From the NCBI GenBank assembly GCA_051294375.1, contig CM119268.1, positions 18,742,615 to 18,806,614 of the forward strand: 64,000 bases of DNA, in the 5' to 3' direction. Numbering within the stretch: the first letter of the stretch is position 1; every line of letters begins with the position of its first letter. A program made the position numbers and the translations under genes. Below the pieces are notes generated by a model that saw only the letters and a program-made list of their open reading frames with translations, was not told the DNA's origin and searched no databases. This DNA comes from Paraspadella gotoi. Taxonomy: Eukaryota > Chaetognatha. Shown here piece after piece: positions 21,870 to 32,967 of the stretch.

Positions 21870-22600
21870 AACAAACTATTTCACCCCCCCCAGTCCCCCC
21901 CCCACCAAAAGATAAATGTGAGCTCCTCTCCCGTATTTAAATTTGTTTTTACTTCGACCATCGTCGAAAATATAAAAACAAATTCTTACACATAATTAGC
22001 ATAATTTACGATTTGAATGAGATTTTTTTTTCAATCGTTCGTCTGGTGAACGCTACTTTTTTTTTTCTTTATGGAAATATCGCACGAGATATTTATTATT
22101 CAAAATGTTCGTTGCATATATTTACTATGAATGAATGTCGTTGAATAATTATGTTTTCGGCCAAAGCGCATGCGTTCTGAACTCGTCTCATCCGTACATC
22201 CGATTTTCAGCGATGATAATGGAGAAGAGATTTTTTTTTTATCAAATCTTGGTTCACTTCGCGATTTTAGAATCGACACAATATTGCTATGAATTTAATG
22301 CGACTGAAAAAGTTGATTAGCGACTTCATCAATTAAAATTACTTTTTTATTCATCGCATCTCACTTCGTATTAAAATCGAAATCATTTTTAATGAAAAAC
22401 ATTTTTTCTGCATTTTTTATGCGTGAAGTGTGAAAAAAAATAAAATTAACTGTCTTTTTTAAATAAAACTTCCTTAGTATATCTACGGAATAATTAATTC
22501 ATTTCATGTCGGGCGTAATTTATTGAATAAATAGTTTTAAAATTTACAAATTATCATTGTTTTATTTCTTTTTGTAAATTTGTGTCTAATATTCCAAGAA
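21870..22600. other. Intergenic, no gene seen
   Basis: C-run (CCCCCCCAGTCCCCCCCCC, about 21886-21905) followed by AT-rich DNA. The open frames here are short and match nothing known. Confidence 0.55.
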
Positions 22601-22779
22601 AAACTTTTCTCTCTTTTAATCATCTTCTTCTTCGTCGTCGTCATCATCATGATTTTTTGAGAAGAGAAAGTGAGCGTTCTAATTTTTTTTGGGGCCAAAT
22701 AATATTTGGAAAGAGAAGAAATTTCGTATTTGGGTTCAGCTGGTGTCGGGTTTGTTGCTGCCGCTTTTCCTTTTATTTT

Positions 22780-23781
22780 ACAGACATCGTCCGGTTCATT
22801 TTACTCTTTCTTTTTCTTTCTTTCCTTTTTTCAATCCTTGACTTTCCATTTTCTTTCTTAATTTTTGTTGCTCCAATTTTTTTTAAATCTCCTTGTCTTT
22901 TGTCTTTTGTCTTTTTGCTTTTGTGTTTCGTCTCTCAGCTTTTTTTACTCATCTTTCCAATTTCTCTAATTCACAGTCGCTTTTTAACTATTTCTTCAGC
23001 AGTTCTTTTCTTTTTTAGTTTTTATTCACATTATTCGTGTCTTTTTATTCCCTCCTTTTCTTTAATATTTCAGGATAAAATTGTCTTTTTTTTATTCTTC
23101 TTCTCCCATTTTCCCCTCTTTCATTTTTTTTCTCTTTCTGTCCTCCGTTAATCTTTCCCTTTTTCCTCTCTCCCACCTTCCTCTCTCTCCTCTCTCTCTT
23201 CTTCCTCTTCCTACCTTCCCCGGTGAGGTCTCATGCGGTTCTGTTAAATTCCAATTTTTGTTTCCCACCTGTCTTAAGTTCTTAACTTTAAACGGAGATT
23301 GAAGTTTTTTTTTTGTTTTTTTTTTATTTCTGTTTGTTTTATTTTTTTTTCTTTTTTTTTTAAACTGAAAATTGAAAAATATTTCCGCCCCCTACATCTC
23401 GTCATCTTCCTCCTCCTCCTTTTCCTCCTCCTCCTCCTCCTCCTCCTATTTCCACTAAATTGGGTGAGCTTCCCACCCTAAGTAGTTTTTACTTTTATCC
23501 ACCCTTTTTTTTCATATCCTTCCGCATTTCTCCCTTCTAATCTTGATCCGATTCTAAACAAATTTTGTTCTGATATCAATCTTTGTCTCATCCCTCCAAT
23601 CCCTATCATCCCACGGCTCAACTCTCTCTTCCTCCTCCCTCCCTCCCTCCCTTCTCCTGCCTCCTCCTCCTTCCTTCCTCCCTCCCCCCTCTCTCCCTCT
23701 CACATATCTCCTTTCCTCTTCCGCCGCCGAAATCTTTGCACCAAAAGATGAACACATTCGCAACTAGTCGGAACTAAAACG

Positions 23782-23815
<34 letters not shown>

Positions 23816-23880
23816 ATCTCATCTCTCTCTCCTCTCTCTTCCCTCTCTCTCTCTCTCTCTCTCTTTCTGCGGTCAAAACT
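22780..23880. other. Long pyrimidine-rich block
   Basis: The + strand is almost entirely T and C for about 1.1 kb, including (TCC)n at about 23405-23450 and (CT)n at 23786-23862. The Phe/Leu/Ser-rich frame at 22582-23151 and the others here reflect composition. No splice-bounded exon is seen. Confidence 0.65.
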
Positions 23881-26225
23881 TGCGAACTTCAGCTGTCTCC
23901 CTTGAGATTTTGTCTTTGGCCCTCGAACGTTTGGTTTTCAAAACGAATTTTATTTCAATTTTCAAATTTTTTTTCCCAATGTCAACTGCGTTCTGAAAGC
24001 CCATTTACCTTATTTAAATCCCTTTAATAATTTATTTTCACGATTTAGAGCGAAGTGAACTTCACGAATAATTTATTCGCATTTTTAGGCAATTTAAATA
24101 AAATTTGATTTTTCCTTCATCGATCCGCAACCTTGATTATAAACATTACCATAAAAGCATTAGCGAACTGTGCATAATCGTTATTAATTTATCATCATTA
24201 ATTACTGCGAATGTGTTTTTTTTTTTTTTTCTTCGTTTAATCGTTTACGATATTTATTGATTTTATTTCTTTGTCACGCAGATTTTGGAAATGATAAGAA
24301 ACAAAAAAAAATGACAAGAATAAGACAAGAGTCAAAGATTTGAACTACGACAAGTAACAAACTTTCAATTCGCTCGACTGCAAATCGCCGAACTTTCTTT
24401 CTTCGTTATCCACAGCGGTGGCGGCCACAGCAGCGGCGGCTGCTGCCTCGTCGATTCACAAAACTCAAATATCGTCCACTTGTAATAAGAACACGTCAAT
24501 TCAATATAATCACTATTTTCGGGAGAAAAAAAATTTACGCAGTCTCTTTCTCCACCACATTCGCGGTTCTACCCTAATCGAATTTTCTATTTTCGTTCCT
24601 CCACAAGACCTAAAACTAAAAGGGTTCTTCTTTTTTTCTTTCTTTCTCTTTCTTACTTTCTTTCTTTCCTTTCCTTCCAAATTTAGTTGAACTGAAAAAG
24701 GCAAGTCTGCATTGATTAATTTCTAACTCCCAAAGAGAATTCATCATTTTAGAAAATTCTGAAAATTTTCAAAATATTACAACTGTTTAGTCGACAAACC
24801 TCCTCAAAGTTATTCTTATTTGTTATTACATTTAAATTCATATTAATTTTAACTTTTTCAGTGGATTTAATAACATATTTGCATTTCATCTCGTTTTTGC
24901 AGTTTTTATTCTTTTCTTTCGATTGAAAAATTATCTTTCTAATCTTCTTTCCTCTCTCTCTCTCTCTCTCTCTCTTTATCTCTCGTCTCTCCATCTCATC
25001 TCCTCTTTTCTCTCTCTCTCTCTCATCCTCTCTCTCTCTCTTCTCTCTCTCTACTCTCTCTCTCTCCCTCCACCGCACCTGACTCCACTCAATCGTCCAG
25101 ATCTAGATTCAATGCCAGATTTCTTTCTCCCGTCTCCTCTATAATTCATCCTCACCTCAGCGACTTCGAGATTCCATCGCTTCAAAAAGCACAACCGGTT
25201 TTGGCAACACATGAGTTGCATCTGAAATTGCTTAACGTTACCATGATCAAGTTTTATTATATACCAACATAGTTTCACAAACAAGCTACTGTATGAATGT
25301 CAGAATTTTATAAAATTTTTAATTTAAAATTTTCTTTAAAATGTGATAAAATAATCATAGCAAAATAACTAATCTACACCAATTAAGTTAATAAAATATG
25401 TTTCTTTTAATATTCTGTGAAAAAGCGGTCAGCATTTGGTTCTCACTGAAGATTGACCCAAGGCCTATTAAACGTCCAACTTTTCTGAACACTATTCCTC
25501 CTTCCTCCTTTCCTCTTTTCTTTTTTTCCCAAACAATTCTTTTTCATATTATATTCATTATTTTTCTTCCCTCATTTCCTCCCTCCCTTCGTCCTCTTTC
25601 CTCTCCCAAATCCGCTGCCCAGACTTCCTCGCCTAATGCATCTCTCATAACGAATTCAGCCTCACGTCATTTACATCTTCCTCTCTTCCTCCTCCGCTCT
25701 CCATCTTCCTCTTTTACTCTTTTCCTCTCCCTCTTCCTCTCTTTTCCCCCCACTCTCCCTCTTCCACCCCTTCTTTTCTTTTCCATCCTCTCTCTCTTTC
25801 TCTCTTATTTATTTTCTCTTTGTCATCCTTTTTCCCATCATTTCCTTCCTTATTTTTTTTTACTCCTTCCTTTTCTCCTTCTATTTTCTCGATTTTTGTC
25901 TTGTGCCTTCAATTCTAATCACCATTTCTCTTCTTATATCTTCTTTCATCTCCGATTTTATCCTTTTATATTTTCCCGCCAAAAAATCTAAATCATCCAT
26001 TCCTTTTTCCAAAATATTGCGTTTTCTATAATTAACAATTTATAATTTATAATTTTACTCATCACTCATCTCCAAAAAGCTAATGATTTAGGACACTTCG
26101 TAATACTCACGCATTCTTTCTCTCCTAAATAATTCTTATATAACTTGTAGCAAAAGTGACTAGGGTAATGTAAGTCCTTCCTCCATCCAATGCATTCATT
26201 TCGAATTCAAATTTCCCCGCCTCCT
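23881..26225. other. Intergenic; CT tract and a second pyrimidine-rich block
   Basis: (CT)n and variants lie at about 24953-25070, and a T/C-rich block at about 25490-25990 ends in AT-rich DNA. A short GCG/GCA patch at 24418-24450 encodes poly-Ala by chance. No recognisable gene. Confidence 0.55.
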
Positions 26226-26234
26226 CCCCTGTCT

Positions 26235-26235
<1 letters not shown>

Positions 26236-26272
<37 letters not shown>

Positions 26273-26273
26273 T
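26236..26273. repeat. (GCC)n microsatellite
   Basis: About 12 near-perfect GCC triplets followed by GCTGCGGCCGCGGC (a NotI site). Such GC-rich triplets are rare in this AT-rich window and can mark an exon or CpG-rich promoter, but no gene is recognisable around it. Confidence 0.9.
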
Positions 26274-26388
26274 GCGGCCGCGGCTCCACGTTTCTCCCTG
26301 CGAATCCGGGCGTCAATTTCCCCCCCTCCGCCCCCCCTGCCTTCCTGAGTTCCTCTCGTTTTATTCGTCCCGAAACCAAAACTGTGGA

Positions 26389-26720
26389 AGATGATGACAA
26401 TGACAATAGTGATGACGACGATGATGACAATAGTGATGACGACAATGATGACAATGACAATAGTGATGAAAATGATGATGACTACGACAAGAAGTGATGA
26501 CGAAGATGATGACAATGACAATAGTGATGACGACAATGATGACAATCACAATAGTGATGAAAAATATGATGACTACGACAATAGTGATGATGAAGATGAT
26601 GACAATGACAAACGTGATGACGACGATGATGACAATGACAATAGTGATGACGAAAACGATGACAATGACAATAGTGATGACGAAGATAATGACAATGACA
26701 ATAAGGGATATAACTTGGCG
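26389..26720. repeat. 30-bp minisatellite with Asp/Asn/Ser-coding frame
   Basis: About ten copies of a 30-bp unit built on GATGATGACAATGACAATAG plus TGATGACGAA, diverging mainly at GAC/GAA and AAT/GAT positions. The unit length is a multiple of three, so all frames stay open through the array. One reads SDDEDDDNDN-like acidic repeats and another reads Met/Thr repeats. The open frame continues about 170 bp past the array to a stop at 26888. No start context, splice site or homologue supports translation. Confidence 0.85.
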
Positions 26721-26888
26721 AACAAAACCCAGATTCCAGTTCAGAGCAAAAACGACGACAACGACAACAACGACAACAACGAAAACAACGAAAACAACGA
26801 CAGCTTTCACTCTTTTCTTGATGTTGAAAAGCAAAGCTCGTGTCTCCTCGAAGCCCAAAGACTGAACTTGAAAAAAATCCCTGGGTGA

Positions 26889-27147
26889 GCCGATTGGGCA
26901 CGCCCGCCTCAGACTCAACCGAGCAGGCCCGGGTACGCCCACACCCAAGCCATTCCGCTCACGAATCTTTTCCGGTCCGTCGCTCTGTTTCAGAACTCAA
27001 AGTCTCTCCTTTTCTCGTTGGTGGAAATCGTCGAAAACAAACAAACAAATGACGACGACGACGACGATGAAGACGACGACGACGACTTAAACTCTACCGG
27101 ATATCCTTGGGCTCGGTAATAGCCCTTCACTTCAAAGAACACCAATA

Positions 27148-27209
<62 letters not shown>

Positions 27210-27882
27210 CTCTCTCCCTCTTTTCCCTTGTCTATCGGACAACCAAAACGGAAAACGATTTCCTGATCAAATTATTTTCTAATTTCTTTTTTTTCTTCTT
27301 CTTCATTGTTTTTTTCTTTTTTCCTCCTTGATTCTTAAGGAGTGTCGAGCCCCGCCCCTTTCTTCTTACTTCTATTCGCTTGGTAAGGAAGGAGAGGTGA
27401 GTTCGCTACTGCTGCGGATTCTTGAGAAGATATTCGCTGAATTGTAGGAACTGCGGCCGGTGTCGAAAGCGAGAACCTTAGGTCCTTACTTCTCTTTATC
27501 GACCAAATCCTGGAAGCAAAAATCTGCTTAAACACTTTGTCCCTACGATTCCCTTTTGTTCTGCGTACAATGCCAACTGCAATGAAAACAACGACAGGTA
27601 ATTTAGATTCCTCTTTGTTTTCCGTTCACGATGCGGACGACGACGACGACGACGACGACCGACGACGACGATTACTAAGAATCCATTGAGTTTTTGTTTT
27701 ACTCCAACAACAACGACGATACCAAACGCGAAGCAAAGAACTGACAACAACTAAAAACCTTCAAATAGACTACAAGACACAACAACAACATTTCCACTTC
27801 CGCTTCTCCTCTCGCGCGTCGTCGTTGTTGTTGTTGTTATTGTTGTTGTCGTAGCTTCACTCAAGGGTTTCGATTTCTTCCT
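26889..27882. other. Intergenic with triplet and CT microsatellites
   Basis: (GAC)n at about 27050-27087, (CT)n at 27150-27206 and (GAC)n at about 27630-27675. The segment at 27320-27530 is moderately GC-rich but was not recognisable in any frame. Confidence 0.55.
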
Positions 27883-28018
27883 TAGGCGGATCCCTTAGTT
27901 TAAATCGAGCGAGGGAAGAAAAGGATTTGAGGTAGTGAAAGTAGAAAGGAGGTGAGTTGTGGGTAGTGGATAGAGAAAGGAGGTAAGTTGTGGGTAGTGG
28001 ATAGAGAAAGGAAGTGAG
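27883..28018. repeat. Direct duplicate, first copy, entering a 31-bp minisatellite
   Basis: GGCGGATCCCTTAGTTTAAA, the GAGCGAGGGAAGAAAAGGATTTGAGG that follows and the first minisatellite units recur at 28693 onward. This copy is cut off by a 25-N gap. Confidence 0.85.
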
Positions 28019-28043
28019 NNNNNNNNNNNNNNNNNNNNNNNNN
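28019..28043. other. 25-N gap
   Basis: Placeholder gap inside the 31-bp minisatellite. The array restarts from its left flank at 28693, so the intervening 28044-28690 may be misplaced or lie between two collapsed copies. Confidence 0.97.
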
Positions 28044-28692
28044 GAGAAGAAGATTCAAGATGGCTGACCAAAGTCTCGGCAAAGATGTCGTCGACGCAAG
28101 GCGGACGATCAAGTCGATGCGAAATCCAGGAATCTTCTCTGAAGCTAAAAGAGCTTGAAGCTAAAGCCGGAAGCTAAAGTTAGAAATCCTGGACAAAGGG
28201 AACAAAAACATTTAATACACACTCAGTAAATATATATATAAATTTTAAAAGAGATTCTTTACTTGTTTCTGAAGCCAGAATTGTAAAATGTTGCCTCTAT
28301 CACAAAGAAAGTCCACCAATCCAGCGACACAAAAACTTATTATTAAAAAAACGTGTTTCCGAGAATATCTATATGCGAATTGTAGAAAACTTATTAAAAA
28401 GTAGCAAAAACGCAGTGTGAGACTAAGGAATTATGAAAGGCTACACGTCGATAGAAATCAGGACTGAGATCTTATCGAAACGGGCGGCAACCAATCAGAG
28501 CCCGCCACGCACTGCCTCGGAAACTTGTACTCAAGTATATACTTTAATACACAATCGAAACTACAGTGGTCGCTGTGATCGCCAGAAGAAACGGAATATT
28601 CCTTGCGTTAGTAAGGGAAACCAAAAGATCAGTTGGGAAAAGGTAGAGAAGCTGGAATTTCCTCGTAATTATTGAATCAATTATTACGTAAC
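28044..28692. other. Intergenic segment between duplicated minisatellite ends
   Basis: AT-rich with no recognisable gene. The 80-codon frame at 28433-28675 has no detectable motif. Confidence 0.45.
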
Positions 28693-29392
28693 AGGCGGAT
28701 CCCTTAGTTTAAATCGAGCGAGGGAAGAAAAGGATTTGAGGGTAGTGGAAAGAGAAAGGAGGTGAGTTTGTGGTAGTGGATAGAGAAAGGAGGTAGTTGT
28801 GGGTAGTGGATAGAGAAAGGAAGTGAGTAAGTTGGGTAGTGGATAGAGAAAGGGGTGAGTGTGGGTAGTGGATAAGTAGAAAGGAAGTGGAGTAGTGGGT
28901 AGTGGATAAAAAAGGAGGAGAGTAATTGTGGGTAGTGGATAGAGAAAAGGAAGTGAAGAGTAGTGAAGGTATAGGGATATAGAAAAGGAGGTGAGTTGTG
29001 GCTTGAATTGAGCAAAGGAGGTGGGGTTGTGGCGTAGTGCCCGTAGGAAGAGCGGATAGTGGGAATACGGGTATGGAACTAGAAAGGAAGTGGGAGTAGT
29101 GGGCTAGTGGAATAGAAAAGGAGGTGAGTTTGTGGGTAGTGGATAAGAGAAAAGGAAGTGAGTAGTGGGTAGTGATAGAGAACAGAGGTGAGTTGTGGGT
29201 AGTGGATAGAGAAAGGAAGTGAGTAGTGGGTAGTGGATGAAAAAGGAGGTGTGAGTTGTGGGTAGTGGATAGAGAAAGGAAGTGAGTAGTCGGTAGTGGA
29301 TAGAAAAAGGAGGTGGGTTGTGGGTAGTAGATAGAGGAAGGAGGAGAGTTGTGGGTAGTGGATAGAGGAAAGAGAAGGGTTGTGGGTAGTGG
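28693..29392. repeat. 31-bp minisatellite with alternating unit types
   Basis: About 20 units with core GTGGGTAGTGGATAGAGAAA. Two versions tend to alternate: one begins GAGTTGTGGG and the other GAGTAGTGGG, with following GGAGGT or GGAAGT. This suggests a 62-bp higher-order period. Single-base indels are scattered throughout. No frame contains a stop, which creates a false 271-codon frame on the minus strand. Confidence 0.9.
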
Positions 29393-30159
29393 GTGAAGCC
29401 GTCTTGTTTGTCTCAACTCTGACTCGATTTTGCCATCCCCACTCTCCCGCCCTCTTATCTTTTTTATCTTCTTTACCCTCGACGTTCCATTTCGACGATC
29501 ATCTCCTTTATTAAAATCCCACAATTTAATTTTCCTCTTAAACTTTTTATTCCTATGCAGAAATATTGCTAATTTATTTTCCTTCCTCTTTCCTCCTTTA
29601 GAGTTTAGACCTTTCTGAAAGTCCTTTCCTTTTAAAAATCCAGTCGCCCACCCAAGATTTTACAAACTATTTAAAAGTCCTTTCCTTTTCTCTTTCAGAA
29701 TTATACTACTTTTTTTCTCTCATCTCCCTTCCCCTTCTCCTCTCCTTTTCATATTTAATATAAACGCTGTTGTTCTCTCCGTTTCCGATAATCCCTTCTT
29801 CCTTCCCCTCCTCCTCCTCCACTAGACCCTGGTTTTTCCCTTCCTCCTAATTTATTATTCTCCGACGTCGAAAACCTAATTATCTTCGCCCCATATTTTA
29901 TTTCCTTTTTTTTCGTAATCGCGTTTTTCGTTGAGCTCACGTGAGAGGTGTTTACCGCGCGCGTTCACGCGAGTGGAGACCTCACGAATTTTTCGGTCGG
30001 TGGAGTGAATTCACGGATCAGTGAAGGCTTCGTTAGAATACGTTTTGTGATAAAGTATGTATGTTTCATAATTTACTATTTGATAGCAAATTATGATTTT
30101 CGTTCTTTGCTTTATTTGATGTTGATATTTGCTATATTTGCTTGTTTCAAAACTCTTGG
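29393..30159. other. Intergenic, no gene seen
   Basis: Pyrimidine-rich to about 29850, then mixed. A GC-richer stretch starts at about 29935. Confidence 0.5.
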
Positions 30160-30495
30160 CGCTTGCACGCTCAAAGCAGCGATCGATCGCTACCTCACTC
30201 ACTCACCGTCGCACGCTCACACTCTCGCACGCTCATTATATCGCACGTTCACGAGGGAAACTTTTCACGGTTGCTCGTGTCGAGTCTCCCCATCAATTTC
30301 TTCGACGCTCTCGACACTCGCGACGCTCGCGAGGCCAGCGCTCGCTAAATGGGCCGAACGCGTGCTTACTTTGCCCTCGGCTCTTTCCGTTGCCGGTCGC
30401 TTGCCGAGCCGGGTCGGCACTGGCCTGGCCGTAAGGGCGCAGTCCGTGCCCGCCGCGGCTGCCGTCAGCACTATGGCGCTCAGCAAACAAGTTAG
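30160..30495 (+). other. CpG-rich island, possible first exon or promoter
   Basis: GC- and CpG-rich DNA (for example GTGCCCGCCGCGGCTGCCGT near 30445) stands out from the AT-rich surroundings. CACGCTC/CACGTTC words repeat at 30165-30260. On + an ATG in good context (CAGCACTATGG, ATG at 30472) opens MALSKQ and then meets a possible donor GTTAGC before a (GA)n tract. Another open frame runs through the whole island. I do not recognise a protein. A promoter with 5' leader and a very short first coding segment is the likeliest reading if it is functional. Confidence 0.25.
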
Positions 30496-30497
30496 CT

Positions 30498-30563
30498 CAC
30501 GCTCTCTCTCTCTCTGGAGAGAAAGAGAGAGAGAAAGAGAGAAGAGAGAAGAGAAGAGAGAGA

Positions 30564-30608
<45 letters not shown>

Positions 30609-30609
30609 G
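30498..30609. repeat. (GA)n tract
   Basis: Interrupted GA dinucleotides directly after the CpG-rich island. A similar tract followed by the same 26 bp lies at 40490-40617. Confidence 0.95.
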
Positions 30610-30639
30610 GCTGCCAAATTCCGGAGTGAGATTGCGAAT

Positions 30640-30664
30640 NNNNNNNNNNNNNNNNNNNNNNNNN
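30640..30664. other. 25-N gap before block A
   Basis: The 26 bases left of the gap (30614-30639) are identical to 40592-40617, and the bases on the right are the edge of block A. The gap joins two sequences that are not neighbours elsewhere in the window. Confidence 0.97.
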
Positions 30665-31108
30665 ATACGAAGAATCGAACTCCCGTTTCACTTTTATCAA
30701 AATTTCTGTCATCAAACTTTTAAATAAATCAATTGATTATAAAAAAAATTTCTGATGAGACTGTTTTTTTTAAATTTCATAGGCTTAAAACTTTAAAAAA
30801 ATATGGTTTATTGCCGTAAGGTTAATACAAAACATTAACTCTTCACATACTCCTTCATTTTTAACTCTCCATTTTCCCCTTGATTTTCTTTTTTTTTCGT
30901 CCACTTTCACATCTTACTATTTATAGTATTTTGTATTAGTTACTCTCTATTTCCCGTTTTAATTTTGCAATTTGCTAACTTTTTTCTCTTCTTGTTTCAC
31001 TTTTTTCGCTGAGCCAGTTTTTTTCCCATTATGGCGTTTCTCCATCCGCAGTTTATTGCCATAATACCCGACCTTACTGTATACCGCATATTTTTTTACC
31101 CTCTCTCT

Positions 31109-31147
<39 letters not shown>

Positions 31148-31339
31148 ATTCTCTTCTTCTTCTTATTCTTCAGGAAAACGTGTTTTCTTCTTCCTATTTT
31201 TTCCCTCACTTTTTCCATCTTTTTTTTCAATCTTTTATTATATGCCCACTTTTACGCTGAGTTTTCCTTCTTTTCCTCTTTTTTTGCATCTTTGTTTTAC
31301 AATCGGTCTCCATTTCTGTCTTTTGACTTCATCTTTACT

Positions 31340-32967
31340 AAGGGTATATGCACAAAAAACTTTAAAAATAACTAATTTCTTCATCGATGGTTTTAAAATA
31401 CAATTAAGCCTAAAGCGAAGTGTACTTTAATCGTTAAATCAAGTTTTGACCTTTAAAATATTTGATTACGCCAACTGATTTACGTCAATTTGGGAGTAAC
31501 GTTTCTGCTCCTTTACTGATGTCAAGGATATCAGCCAACATTTTTGAAAAACGCCTTTTTTTCTAATTAAGCGAATACATGTAGTATGGATCAGCATGTG
31601 GATTTTCTTTTTTTTATGTGTCATTTGTTGGCTCTCGGTGGCGTAAAAACTACGCCAAAACGTATTATTTTCCTAATAACATATGCGGCGTTAATGATTT
31701 TTTCCAAAAAAATGTGATTAAAATATATAAAGTAAATAATTAGTAAAATGTTTTATATTTAAATTTTTGAAAAAGATTGTGGCGTAAATGAGCGTGAAAT
31801 GAAAGTTAAAACCGTTTTAATATTGAATATCATTGATGTGGCGCTAAAAGGACTTTTCCTGAATTGTTTTCAATAGTAAAAGCTTATTACTGGTTAAGTG
31901 CGTTTAAAGATTTATCTAGGCCTCTTTTATACAAGATGTTTGGCGTAGAATTAGCGCGTTAAAATGACAAAAAAGCATATAAATATATATTTACTTCGTG
32001 GCGTTAGAGGAATTGGACGTAGAATTGCAGTAAATTGACGTAAAACTGAAAGCCACTTTATCCCCTCATTCTCTTTCCCTTTCCTCCCTTTTCTTTTCTC
32101 TATTTATACAATCTCCCGATCAAAAGTCGATTATTTTTTCCCGGTTGTCAATTCTTTAAAAAATCAAAGAAAAAACGCGAATACCGAAAAATAAAATCTC
32201 AAATCATACTAGATAAAAAGAAACAAAGATATTACACATTAAAACTCAGTGGACCAATTTTAAGGAAAAGTATCAGAAATTGTTGGATCAATAATGAGTC
32301 TTTAAGACGTTTATGGTTTGAAATTTGTTAAAAATAAAGACTATAATAAAGATTAATACCCATATAATAATTACAGGAATCTATTGTATATTTAAGCAAA
32401 TGAGGAATGCGTTGGTAAGCAGAAAAAAAGGCAAGACATAAAATCTTAGATCATAATAAAATATTTATTATATCAGTTTTTCATACATATTGATGATTCA
32501 TAAGGCCTTAATATACAGTAGTTATGGAAAACTATATATTAAAATGACTATTCGCCAGAAACTGCTGCTGAGCGCAGTTTGCGCATCATTTTTGGCGAAT
32601 TATCAATGATTAAATACCTTGAGCAGTAAATACATTTGCATCTTCCTATAAACCAGAGCGTTTTGCGGCAGCCGGAAAGCCTAGTTTTTGCGCTACAATA
32701 AAAAGAAATATGCTTTTCTGCTACTATTTCAATATTTTTCTTTATTGAAAGATTCTTTTCGGTTTTTATTTAGGGGGTTATTGCTTTTATTTACCCCGCT
32801 TAACCTAATTTCCCAAAAAAAAAAAAATAAAATTTTTATTTTCAGTATTTTCCATACAGCAAATATTTCCAAAAAAGCTTTTGTTTTTTTGGTATCAAAA
32901 TTTCCCTATTTATTTTTTCGCGCCGCATAAAGAAATAAACATTTCGTCGAATACTTGCCTAATCCCT
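31340..32967. mobile_element. 1.63-kb insertion private to block A, 9-bp target duplication
   Basis: ATCTTTACT occurs at 31331-31339 and again at 32968-32976. Blocks B and C have this sequence once, with no insert. The insert starts AAGGGTATATGC and ends CCTAATCCCT, so only about four terminal bases (AGGG/CCCT) are inverted. It is AT-rich and has no transposase-like frame. TGGCGTA-type words recur about every 50-100 bp between 31640 and 32030. A 9-bp duplication suits Mutator-like elements, but no family can be assigned. A deletion in B and C by repeat recombination is the alternative. Confidence 0.55.

Noticed and set aside
22582-23151. 189-codon Phe/Leu/Ser-rich frame resembling a membrane protein
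   Set aside because: The hydrophobicity is a by-product of T/C-rich composition. There is no conserved motif or splice structure.
28709-29524. 271-codon minus-strand open frame
   Set aside because: It is the 31-bp minisatellite. The unit has no stop in any frame, so the frame drifts through all three phases (LSTTHN, IHYPQ, PLPTTH) and stays open by chance.
29948-30727. 259-codon plus-strand frame
   Set aside because: It runs through AT-rich DNA, the CpG island, a (GA)n tract and an N gap with no consistent protein character. Only the island itself is worth keeping as a candidate.
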